Below are positions 28,023-36,076 of a stretch of DNA of 64,000 nucleotides, piece after piece. The translations under genes and the position numbers were made by a program. The notes beneath the pieces are model-generated. The model made no database searches, was not told the origin of the DNA, and was given only the letters and a program-made list of their open reading frames with translations. Where the stretch lies: the NCBI GenBank assembly GCA_948794795.1, contig CAQGLR010000020.1:11779-75778 (forward strand), read 5' to 3'. The stretch is from an uncultured Lachnospiraceae bacterium. GTDB taxonomy: Bacteria; Bacillota; Clostridia; Lachnospirales; Lachnospiraceae. Every line of letters begins with the position of its first letter. Position 1 is the stretch's first letter.

Positions 28023-28985
28023 ATGGTTACAGCAATATTAGACAGTGGTCTTTCGGAAGATATAAAAAATTATAGAAACTATATTAATTATGTTAGTGAA
28101 AATAAGGAAAGTAAATGGGATAATTATGGACATGGTACAATGTGCTATAATATTATTAAAAGTATCAATAATACTTGTGTGATTGATGTAATAAAAGTAT
28201 TAGATAAATTTGGATGTTGTGATGTAAGTATATTATGTACAGCTTTACATGATTTAATATATTCGGATGTTGATATTATCAATTTAAGTTTATCAGTTTT
28301 AGGATATTTAGATGAAATAAATTATGAAAAACTATTTAATATATGTGAAATACTGTATAATAAAAATAAGATTATTATTTGTGCTGCAAAAAATTATTAT
28401 AGCGGAAAAGCTGTTCCGGCTTCCTTTAAAAATGTATTAGGTGTTTGTGGAGGTTGTACTGAAAATGAAAATATTTATTGTTATAATCCTTTATTAGAAT
28501 ATCAAATAAAGGCAAGTAATATTCCAGTTTTGACAAATTGTCATAAAGCTGGATGTATTACTTTTTTTAAAGGAAATAGTAAAGCTACTGCATTGATTTC
28601 TGGGATAATGTCAAAAACTGGAACAATTAATTTTTTTAAGAATAAAAAAGATATTAATTTTTTACCTACAGAAAAATTTATTTATAATTACTTACTAAAT
28701 ATAGGAAAAAAGGATTTATTTGTAGAATATAAAGAAGAATTTTATGATTTAAAAAAAATTATAATAAGTTTAAATATTTTAGAACATTTTAATAGAGATG
28801 ATTTTTTTTATAAAGAAAAAATATGTTTTGATATAAATAAATCTAATGTGTATTTTAAAATTATAAAAGAACTTGAAAGAACATATAATTGTAAATATCT
28901 TTATGAGAGTATAAGACTAATTGACTTTAGTAACATATATTCCTTATTTTGGGGAATAAAAAAGTTATGGAAAAAAATGATTTAA
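28023..28985 (+). CDS. S8 subtilisin-like protease, probable leader peptidase
   Basis: This compact 320-residue subtilase has no signal peptide or propeptide. The triad is visible: D7 (AILDSGL), H37 (YGHGTM) and S186 (GNSKATA), with the oxyanion Asn probably N124 (AAKNYY). The serine motif is GNSKATA rather than the usual GTSMA. The protease domain ends near residue 200, and the remaining ~120 residues are a Lys/Phe/Ile-rich extension with no recognised domain. Its place between the radical SAM genes and the exporter suggests cytoplasmic removal of the precursor leader before export, as an alternative to the C39 peptidase domain absent from the transporter. GAGGAG precedes the ATG. Confidence 0.88.
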   Translation: MVTAILDSGLSEDIKNYRNYINYVSENKESKWDNYGHGTMCYNIIKSINNTCVIDVIKVLDKFGCCDVSILCTALHDLIYSDVDIINLSLSVLGYLDEINYEKLFNICEILYNKNKIIICAAKNYYSGKAVPASFKNVLGVCGGCTENENIYCYNPLLEYQIKASNIPVLTNCHKAGCITFFKGNSKATALISGIMSKTGTINFFKNKKDINFLPTEKFIYNYLLNIGKKDLFVEYKEEFYDLKKIIISLNILEHFNRDDFFYKEKICFDINKSNVYFKIIKELERTYNCKYLYESIRLIDFSNIYSLFWGIKKLWKKMI

Positions 28986-29019
28986 TTAAGGTTTAAGCAA
29001 TTGCAGAAAGATTAGTAAT

Positions 29020-30816
29020 ATGTTATATAAATTAAAAAATAATATAATTTCAAAATATTTGGAACCCATCATTTATAGTTATAAACTAATGAAAGATATT
29101 TCTTTTTCTTTTATGTTGATTAGAATAGTCTGTTCATTGTTAATAGCTATTAGTTCAATTTTAAATGCTTTTATTGATAAAATAATACTTAACTTACTTG
29201 TAGAAAACCAAATAGAAATTAAAATTTTTGGAATATTATGTGGATGTGGACTTTTAATTAATTTGGTAGTAATTATATTAGGATATATAGATGAGTACAT
29301 TGAAGGCTTACAAGATAAAAAATTGGAAAAATATATAAATGAGCTTAGCATAGAGTGTTCTACAAAAGCCAGTATTAGTATTTATGATGACAAGAATTTT
29401 TATGATAAACTGCTTCTTTTACAGAATGGATTTAGGAGTTTGTCAGTAACATTTTGGAAAGTATTAAATGGAACAAGTGCTGTTTTTTCATTTATAATTT
29501 CTTTATATATGTTTATAAATTATAATATTTTCATATCAATTTGCTTGATAATTATATCTTTGCCATATGCATGTATCCGTAATAAATTTAGTAAAATATT
29601 TTATATAAATGATATAGAACAAATGAATAATGAACGCAAAATGGATTATGTAGTTGAAATTTCTGTAAATAAAGAATATTCCCAACTGATACGTTTATAT
29701 AATTTAGGCAAAATTTTAAAGGAAAAGTACAAAGAAAACTGGGAAAAGGTTTATGATAAATACAAATATATATCAAAAAAGAGAAAAAATAAACTAATTA
29801 TTTTTTCTTTTATTCCTAAAATTATTTTATATATAAATTCATTATTTTTAATTAATCAAATTCTTTCACAAAAGCTTAGTCTAGGTGATTATACATTTTA
29901 TGTTAGTTTAGCCATTGAAATACTATCATCTATTAATATAATGATAAATTCATTTAATAATATATATGAAAATAGGATGATTTTATATAATTTAAAAGAA
30001 TTTAAGACTATGTGTAATCCAGACTTAGATAAGGGTAAAAAAGAACTTACCATTATTGAAAAAATTGAATTACAGCATGTTTTTTTTAGATATCCAAATA
30101 CAAACCATTATATATTTAATGATTTGAATATAAAAATTGAAGCTGGTAAAAAATATTGTATTCTTGGAGTTAATGGTTCTGGAAAATCTACCTTGATAAA
30201 ACTATTATTAAGATTTTATGATGTAACAGAAGGAAATATATTAATAAATGGATATGATATAAAAGAATATAAAATAGAAAGTTTGCGGGAACAATTTTCT
30301 GTATGTTTTCAAAATCAAAAGAATTTTGCTTTTTCTTTACGGGATAATATTGATTTATTACATAATAGTAAAACAGATGAAAGTTCTTTGATAAATTTAT
30401 TAAAAAAATGTGATATAAATAATATATTTGAAAAAGAATATGAAAAAGATTCCAACAAATATTTAGATTATTCTATTTCAAAATTTTTTGAAGAAAATGG
30501 TTTTGAAATGTCAGGTGGTGAGAATCAGAGGGTTACAATTGCCAGGGCATTATATAGAGATGCAAATATTTTAATATTAGATGAAGCATCAGCTTCAATA
30601 GATACAAAGGCTGAAAAAAAATTGCTTGGTATTATAGAAGAATTTACAAAAAATAAAACCTTAATTTATATTACCCATCATATGTATAAATTGGATTTTT
30701 TTGATAATATTTTTGTAATTGATGAGGGCAAGATAATAGAAAGTGGTACATTTTATGAATTATTAAAATTGGATGGGAAATTTAAAGTATTGTACAAATA
30801 TAATATAGAGAAATAA
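29020..30816 (+). CDS. ABC exporter (fused membrane and ATPase domains)
   Basis: This 598-residue type I ABC half-exporter has six predicted helices in the first ~330 residues and an ATPase domain after about 345 with Walker A GVNGSGKST, Q-loop CFQNQKNFAFSLRDNI, signature MSGGENQRVTIARAL, Walker B ILILDEAS and switch His ITHH. It lacks an N-terminal C39 peptidase domain, which fits the presence of a separate protease. It probably works as a homodimer exporting the mature peptide. The ribosome-binding site is weak. The gene has the same strongly AT-rich composition as the rest of the locus, and it is the last gene of the operon. Confidence 0.94.
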   Translation: MLYKLKNNIISKYLEPIIYSYKLMKDISFSFMLIRIVCSLLIAISSILNAFIDKIILNLLVENQIEIKIFGILCGCGLLINLVVIILGYIDEYIEGLQDKKLEKYINELSIECSTKASISIYDDKNFYDKLLLLQNGFRSLSVTFWKVLNGTSAVFSFIISLYMFINYNIFISICLIIISLPYACIRNKFSKIFYINDIEQMNNERKMDYVVEISVNKEYSQLIRLYNLGKILKEKYKENWEKVYDKYKYISKKRKNKLIIFSFIPKIILYINSLFLINQILSQKLSLGDYTFYVSLAIEILSSINIMINSFNNIYENRMILYNLKEFKTMCNPDLDKGKKELTIIEKIELQHVFFRYPNTNHYIFNDLNIKIEAGKKYCILGVNGSGKSTLIKLLLRFYDVTEGNILINGYDIKEYKIESLREQFSVCFQNQKNFAFSLRDNIDLLHNSKTDESSLINLLKKCDINNIFEKEYEKDSNKYLDYSISKFFEENGFEMSGGENQRVTIARALYRDANILILDEASASIDTKAEKKLLGIIEEFTKNKTLIYITHHMYKLDFFDNIFVIDEGKIIESGTFYELLKLDGKFKVLYKYNIEK

Positions 30817-30909
30817 TTTTATAATAAAATTATTTTATTTCTGCTAATATTTTAGATTTATATTAATAAAGTCTACTAATTAGATTCTTTTAACTAACAA
30901 GTCCGACGT

Positions 30910-30977
30910 ACAAGGTCACCAACTTTCGTATAGTTAATTTTGTGCACAAAATTATTATACATTAGAAAGTGCCTTGT
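30910..30977. terminator. Long imperfect hairpin with central 20-bp palindrome
   Basis: Three nested pairings, ACAAGG/CCTTGT, ACTTTC/GAAAGT and the perfect palindrome TAATTTTGTGCACAAAATTA (30935-30954), form a long cruciform between the exporter and the convergent LytTR gene. The position suits a bidirectional terminator; a dimeric-regulator binding site is also possible. Confidence 0.6.
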
Positions 30978-31057
30978 GCGTTATTTTATTTTTCAAAAAG
31001 TTGTAAATTAGTGTTAGATTTATACGATATATATTAATATTTCTATAAATTTGAAAA

Positions 31058-31831
31058 TTAAAAGGATGTATTATTTATTTTAAAATATTCTTCTTTGAAT
31101 TTTTTAAATTTTCTTCCACCAATTGGAATAACACTATTATCCTGCATATAAACTTCCCGATGACGGAAATCCACACTTGAAATATAATTTATATTTATAT
31201 AAGTACCATAAACTGGTGTTAAGAATCTTGTCTTATGAATCATATTATTAAATTTCTTTGCTGGATAATTTGGAATACAAATTTCATCATCTGTCAGATG
31301 GATATATAATACACCCATTTTATTCTCAAAAAAAACTACTTCATCCAAAAAAACCATATAACCAATCCCATCATAATGTAATGGGACATACTCCCTGGAA
31401 TCTGGCTTTTGTCCTGCTGAAACTGCATATAGTGCTTCTTCAATATGTTCTTTGACAAGTCTTCCATCTCCTATAGGTTTTTCAATATAATCATAACAAT
31501 GAACCCGTTTTAACAAATCACGCTCAAGTCCCATAAGTACAGTTATAAAAATAATTGGTGTTAGTTTATATTTATCATATCCACGTATATTTTCTGCAAA
31601 AAAAATACCAGAATTATCATTTATATTACCTGGTTCCAGAATAATATCAAGTAAAAACAAATCAATATGTTTATCTATAGCACATTTTAAAGCCTCTTCA
31701 CATTTACTAAATGTGTATACATATGTAACACCTGTACAAGAAGATGCAATTTTCTTTATAGCTTCTCTGCTACTTGTTTTATCCTCTAAAATCAAAACAT
31801 TCATATCCTGCCATACCCTGTTATTTTTCAC
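31058..31831 (-). CDS. LytTR-type response regulator (AgrA/ComE-like)
   Basis: This 257-residue protein has an N-terminal receiver domain (about residues 12-130; MNVLILED acidic pocket, phosphoacceptor Asp in DLFLLDIILEPGN, FITVL, and Lys in YIEKPI) and a C-terminal LytTR DNA-binding domain (about 155-250; VFFENKMGVLYIHL, FLTPVYGTYININYISSVDFRHREVYM). No histidine kinase gene is nearby. The start is uncertain: GTG 31831 or the ATG at 31804, neither with an ideal ribosome-binding site. It lies 37 bp after an XRE regulator on the same strand, so the pair probably forms an operon that senses or controls the adjacent peptide locus. Confidence 0.9.
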   Translation of the reverse strand: MKNNRVWQDMNVLILEDKTSSREAIKKIASSCTGVTYVYTFSKCEEALKCAIDKHIDLFLLDIILEPGNINDNSGIFFAENIRGYDKYKLTPIIFITVLMGLERDLLKRVHCYDYIEKPIGDGRLVKEHIEEALYAVSAGQKPDSREYVPLHYDGIGYMVFLDEVVFFENKMGVLYIHLTDDEICIPNYPAKKFNNMIHKTRFLTPVYGTYININYISSVDFRHREVYMQDNSVIPIGGRKFKKFKEEYFKINNTSF

Positions 31832-31868
31832 TTATTCAATAAAATAAAAGTTTTATTAAAAAGTATAT

Positions 31869-32573
31869 TTATATATCTTTACTTTGCATTTTTATAATCT
31901 GTTCAAAAGTATGTAAAATCTCTTGCTGCCGTTTAAAAGTTTCTTTTGACAACTGGGATTCCAAAAACATATTATCTTTTATTTTATTATTAATCAGAAA
32001 ATCAAGACCATAACCATATTGGGACTGTATCCTCAAAGGAATTTCTATATTCTTAATTGGTTCATTTTTCATAATACTTGTCCAGACAAAACGTGACAGT
32101 CCTAGTTCCTTAATCATAGTATTTTCACTTACATTTCTACGGTTTTTTTCATATTCTAATACTGATGGAATTGCTGAATCTGCATCAACTGGTGTCATTT
32201 CCATTAATCCACCCATTAAAATTTTATACATTGCAGAATCTTTTACTTCTGTTTCATTAATTTCCATAAATAACAAACAACTTAATATTTTTAATAATCT
32301 ACGGATAACCACTTCTGGGAAACCATCTAATTTACCCAGAATATTCCCTTTTTTTCTTTTTATTCCAAATAAAATATATTCTGCTGTAACATCATAATAA
32401 ATACATGCTTTATGTAAAACATCAACTGTTATTTTAGTTTTACCTTGTTCTAGATGGCAATAATGAGCTGGAGATATCTCTAAAACTGTCGAAATATCAA
32501 CTTCTCTTTCACCTTTAATACTTCTTAAATAACGTATTCTTCCACTTATACCCACGTTATCGGTTTGTTGCAT
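31869..32573 (-). CDS. XRE-family regulator with long C-terminal domain
   Basis: This 234-residue protein starts with the ATG at 32573, 6 bp after GGAGG; an ATG two codons earlier overlaps that site. Residues about 10-70 form a Cro/CI helix-turn-helix (SGRIRYLRSIKGE, ISPAHYCHLEQGKTKITVDVL). The remaining ~160 residues are helical and Lys/Ile/Glu-rich without a named domain; in peptide-responsive regulators such a region can bind a signal peptide, but no TPR repeats are evident. It sits directly before the LytTR gene. Confidence 0.85.
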   Translation of the reverse strand: MQQTDNVGISGRIRYLRSIKGEREVDISTVLEISPAHYCHLEQGKTKITVDVLHKACIYYDVTAEYILFGIKRKKGNILGKLDGFPEVVIRRLLKILSCLLFMEINETEVKDSAMYKILMGGLMEMTPVDADSAIPSVLEYEKNRRNVSENTMIKELGLSRFVWTSIMKNEPIKNIEIPLRIQSQYGYGLDFLINNKIKDNMFLESQLSKETFKRQQEILHTFEQIIKMQSKDI

Positions 32574-33038
32574 AAACATCCTCCACCTTAGTTCTTTACT
32601 TCAGTGTACTATTTTTTAATTGTATTTGCTTCCAATTACTTATATTGTGTATCATTAATTGGAATTTATATTTAAAAATATGAATAATGTATACGTCTTG
32701 CATACAGAATCCAGGGTGTGTTTGAAAAATGCATAAATTATTGAAATTTACCAGAGTAATATAATATTTGCACAACCTGGTTGTTTAAAAGCAATTCTTT
32801 ATGTTTTGGTGTATAAGGATGTATTATATTATTGTAAAAAAATAAATAATTTTGTTTTTATATAGAAAATAAAAACCATAAAATATTACATAAATGAATA
32901 AAAACATTACATTATTAATTATATTAAATATTTAAAGTGTAAAGTATAATAATAGAATAACAATTAAAATAATTTATGTTAATAGTAAAAATTATTACAT
33001 TATCTATTACATTTTATACCAGTATATTCTATTAAATG

Positions 33039-33106
33039 ATATCTGCGACAGTACATGCATTCATGGGCAATAGTAGGTGTTTATAATTAAGAATGGCTGT
33101 TATGAT
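33039..33106. repeat. Direct repeat, right copy (68 bp)
   Basis: Partner of 19285-19352 (7 mismatches, same orientation). It ends 56 bp before the XRE gene at 33163, so it may be the natural promoter/operator segment of that gene, duplicated on the far side of the island. The rest of 32574-33038 is AT-rich, with a short stretch near 32750 (CCAGAGTAATATA) resembling the end of the foldback repeat at 63558-63780. Confidence 0.85.
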
Positions 33107-33162
33107 GGAATAAAACATGGAATACGTAATGATAAGGTAATGTATAAAGAACAAAGGAAAGG

Positions 33163-33486
33163 GTGAATGGATTGACAGCAGGTGAACGGATTTTGATGCT
33201 ACGCAGTGACAGGGGATATACAAGGGAACAATTGGCGGAACTTGCAAATATTTCAGAAAAATTTTTGTATGAGATTGAAACAGGAAAAAAAGGGTTTTCA
33301 GCAATGACTTTGCTGAATATTTCTAAAGCATTGGAAGTCAGCCTGGATTATATTATGACAGGAACAGGAAGCAGAAAATATGATGATGAAATTGTAGCTA
33401 CATTGGAGAAATTTAAACCAAATACACTGGAAATGGTAGACCGTTTGTTGAAAATAGCATATGAAATTTCTAAACTTGGAAAGTAA
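33163..33486 (+). CDS. Small XRE-family transcriptional regulator
   Basis: This 107-residue protein starts with GTG after AAAGGAAAGG. Residues about 4-62 form a Cro/CI-type helix-turn-helix (AGERILMLRSDRGYTREQLAELANISEKFLYEIETG); the C-terminal ~45 residues are a helical tail (VATLEKFKPNTLEMVDRLLKIAYEI) that could mediate dimerisation. It is a common type of stand-alone regulator in Lachnospiraceae. The 68-bp repeat lies upstream. The target is unknown. Confidence 0.88.
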   Translation: MNGLTAGERILMLRSDRGYTREQLAELANISEKFLYEIETGKKGFSAMTLLNISKALEVSLDYIMTGTGSRKYDDEIVATLEKFKPNTLEMVDRLLKIAYEISKLGK

Positions 33487-33669
33487 TATTTTATTGTGTA
33501 TATTTAACTAGATTACCAGGGGTATCTGGAAATTGCCTTTAAACAGCCAAAGGTACAAATACTATACTAAAAATAATTCCTTAATTCCCAAAATAAATTA
33601 TGGGAATTAAGGAATTTATATGTTAAGAATGCTTTATTATTATATATAAGTCCAGCTGTATTAATGTTT

Positions 33670-35778
33670 TTATACTTCAAATAACAGGTCACCATATGTT
33701 GGAACTGGCCAGAATTCCTGGTCAACAAGCATCTCAAGTTCATCAACAGGTGCACGGAGTGCCTCCATAGCAGTAAATACAACATCTTTAAAGAATGTTG
33801 CCTGTTCCCTGCCTTCTTCTTTAGAAGCGGCTTCTGCAGTTACTTTTTTAAGTTCTGCAAGTGCTTTCTGTGCCTTAGCTAGGAGAGCAGAGCACTTAGA
33901 GAGAAGTTCAGTCTGTACAGATACATCTGCTTCACTACATGCTGCTTTTACGCTGTTTATAGAGTCTGCAAGGCTTGTGACATAACTTATAATTGATGGT
34001 ATATACTGTTTGCCTGCCATATCAATCATAGTTTTAGCCTCTATGTTTATTGTTTTTGAGTAAGATTCATAATTAATTTCTGCACGTGATTCAAGCTCAA
34101 CCCTGTTAAGGACATTCTGCCTTTCAAAAAGTTCTACAGTCTTTTCTTCTACAAGGTAAGGTATTGCTTCAACCATTGATTTAACATTTGGCAGTCCGCG
34201 TCTTTCAGCTTCTGCAACCCAGTCATCTGAATATCCATCACCATTAAATATAACTTTCTGGTGTTCTGTAACGGTTCTTTTAATAAGCTCCTTAACAGCC
34301 TTTTCAAAGTCATCTGCTTTTTCAAGTTCATCTGCAAATTCCTGTAAAACATCAGCAACAATAGCATTTAATATAAAGTTAGGGCCTGCAATAGACATTG
34401 ATGAGCCTAACATCCTGAATTCAAATTTATTACCTGTAAATGCAAATGGCGATGTACGGTTTCTGTCTGTTGCGTCCTTTTTAATTACAGGAAGCACATG
34501 TACACCTGTATCAAGTTTTTCACCCTGGATAGAAGATGAAACATCACCTTTTACAATCTGCTCAATAATATCTTCTAACTGTTCGCCAAGGAAGATAGAT
34601 ATAATAGCAGGAGGTGCTTCATTGGCACCAAGCCTGTGGTCATTGCCTGGGTTGGAAGCAGAAAGGCGGAGAAGTTCTGCATTGTCATCTACAGCTTTTA
34701 TAACTGCTGTAAGGAAGAGCAGGAACAGATTATTCTCATGTGGTTTTTTGCCTGGTTCAAGGAGGTTAATACCTGTATCTGTTATAATAGACCAGTTATT
34801 GTGTTTACCTGAACCATTTACGCCAGCAAAAGGTTTTTCATGCAGCAGACATTCTAAATTATGTCTTTTGGCAACCTTTTTCATAATTTCCATAACAAGC
34901 TGGTTGTGGTCTGTAGAGATATTTGCTGTAGCAAATATAGGTGCCATTTCATGCTGTGCAGGTGCAACTTCATTATGCTGTGTTTTGGAAAGTACACCAA
35001 GTTTCCAGAGTTCAATATTTAAGTCTTTCATAAATGATGCTATACGTTCTTTAATTGCACCAAAGTAGTGGTCATCTAATTCCTGTCCTTTTGGTGCAGG
35101 TGCGCCAAAAAGTGTGCGGCCTGTAAATATTAAGTCTTTACGCTGCAAATATTTATCCCTGTCTACAAGGAAATATTCTTGTTCAGGCCCTACAGAGCAT
35201 GAAACTTTTTTGACATCATCATACCCGAAAAGTTTAAGTACACGTACAGCCTGTTTGCTTATTGCTTCCATTGAACGTAACAGAGGTGTTTTCTTATCAA
35301 GTGCTTCTCCAGTATAAGAACAGAATGCTGTAGGTATGCACAGTGTAACACCAGCAGCATCTTCACGCAGGAATGCTGGTGATGTACAGTCCCATGCTGT
35401 ATAACCTCTTGCTTCAAATGTGGCACGCAGGCCGCCAGAAGGGAATGAGGAGGCATCTGGTTCACCCTTGATAAGCTCTTTGCCTGAAAATTCAAATACA
35501 GGCCTGCTGGCAGTTGCAGGGCTTAAGAATGAGTCATGTTTTTCAGCAGTAACCCCTGTCATTGGATGGAACCAGTGGGTGTAGTGTGTTGCACCATGTT
35601 CAAGTGCCCATTCCTTCATTGCATGTGCGACAACATTAGCTATGTCAATATCAAGGTCTGCTCCGCTTTCAAGTGTTTTCTTCCATGATTTATATACATC
35701 CTTGGGAAGTTTTTCCCTCATTACATCGTCATTAAAGACATCTTTCCCAAAAACCTTTTCTATAACATTTTCTCCCAT
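33670..35778 (-). CDS. glnN: Glutamine synthetase type III
   Basis: This 702-residue GSIII makes glutamine from glutamate and ammonia with ATP. Landmarks are the family-specific THYTHWFHPMTG, SVGPEQEYFLVD (metal ligands), the FAGVNGSGKHNNWS loop and RNRTSPFAFTGNKFEFRMLG. The length fits the ~700-residue GSIII rather than the ~450-residue GSI. The start at 35778 has AAAGGATGG 8-9 bp upstream; an ATG four codons earlier is inside that site. It is monocistronic, with a good promoter at 35918-35946 and a stem-loop with T-run in its 5' leader (35838-35898), which suggests attenuation control. Confidence 0.96.
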   Translation of the reverse strand: MGENVIEKVFGKDVFNDDVMREKLPKDVYKSWKKTLESGADLDIDIANVVAHAMKEWALEHGATHYTHWFHPMTGVTAEKHDSFLSPATASRPVFEFSGKELIKGEPDASSFPSGGLRATFEARGYTAWDCTSPAFLREDAAGVTLCIPTAFCSYTGEALDKKTPLLRSMEAISKQAVRVLKLFGYDDVKKVSCSVGPEQEYFLVDRDKYLQRKDLIFTGRTLFGAPAPKGQELDDHYFGAIKERIASFMKDLNIELWKLGVLSKTQHNEVAPAQHEMAPIFATANISTDHNQLVMEIMKKVAKRHNLECLLHEKPFAGVNGSGKHNNWSIITDTGINLLEPGKKPHENNLFLLFLTAVIKAVDDNAELLRLSASNPGNDHRLGANEAPPAIISIFLGEQLEDIIEQIVKGDVSSSIQGEKLDTGVHVLPVIKKDATDRNRTSPFAFTGNKFEFRMLGSSMSIAGPNFILNAIVADVLQEFADELEKADDFEKAVKELIKRTVTEHQKVIFNGDGYSDDWVAEAERRGLPNVKSMVEAIPYLVEEKTVELFERQNVLNRVELESRAEINYESYSKTINIEAKTMIDMAGKQYIPSIISYVTSLADSINSVKAACSEADVSVQTELLSKCSALLAKAQKALAELKKVTAEAASKEEGREQATFFKDVVFTAMEALRAPVDELEMLVDQEFWPVPTYGDLLFEV

Positions 35779-35837
35779 GTTATGTACCATCCTTTCATAA
35801 TAAATGCTAATTGCAAATTAATTTACTGGTATCAGAA

Positions 35838-35898
35838 GTACAGGCTGTTAAAGAAAAAAAGCGTACTCAAATAAATTGAGAACGCCCTTGTCCTGTAC
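35838..35898 (-). promoter_or_regulatory. glnN leader with terminator hairpin and enclosing stem
   Basis: On the minus strand, 5' to 3': GTACAGG, then hairpin GCGTTCTCAA/TTGAGTACGC (35861-35885) followed by a T-run (35853-35860), then CCTGTAC. The GTACAGG/CCTGTAC arms (35892-35898 and 35838-35844) can pair around the terminator. This lies between the glnN promoter and its start codon, so transcription may stop before the gene unless antitermination occurs. Nitrogen-responsive ANTAR antitermination upstream of glutamine synthetase genes is known in Clostridia, but no protein is identified here. Confidence 0.65.
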
Positions 35899-35917
35899 AT
35901 ATTAACCAACTTCATAA

Positions 35918-35946
35918 AATATATCACAATTAAAACTATTTGGCAA
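35918..35946 (-). promoter_or_regulatory. glnN promoter
   Basis: Reading the minus strand, TTGCCA (-35) and TATATT (-10) are separated by 17 bp, placing the start of transcription near 35910, just upstream of the leader hairpin. Confidence 0.7.
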
Positions 35947-36076
35947 CCCCTTTTTTTATTAATTTTATTTTATATACATTTATATTGCAAAATAACCAAA
36001 AAAAAAGTATAGTTATATAGAGTAAGTATTAATAATAAGAAGCAGGTGTGCCATTCCTGCGGAAAAGAGGTAATAT

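Noticed and set aside
20014..30816. Lantibiotic (LanBC/LanM) cluster
   Set aside because: No dehydratase or cyclase gene is present; the modifying enzymes are radical SAM proteins.
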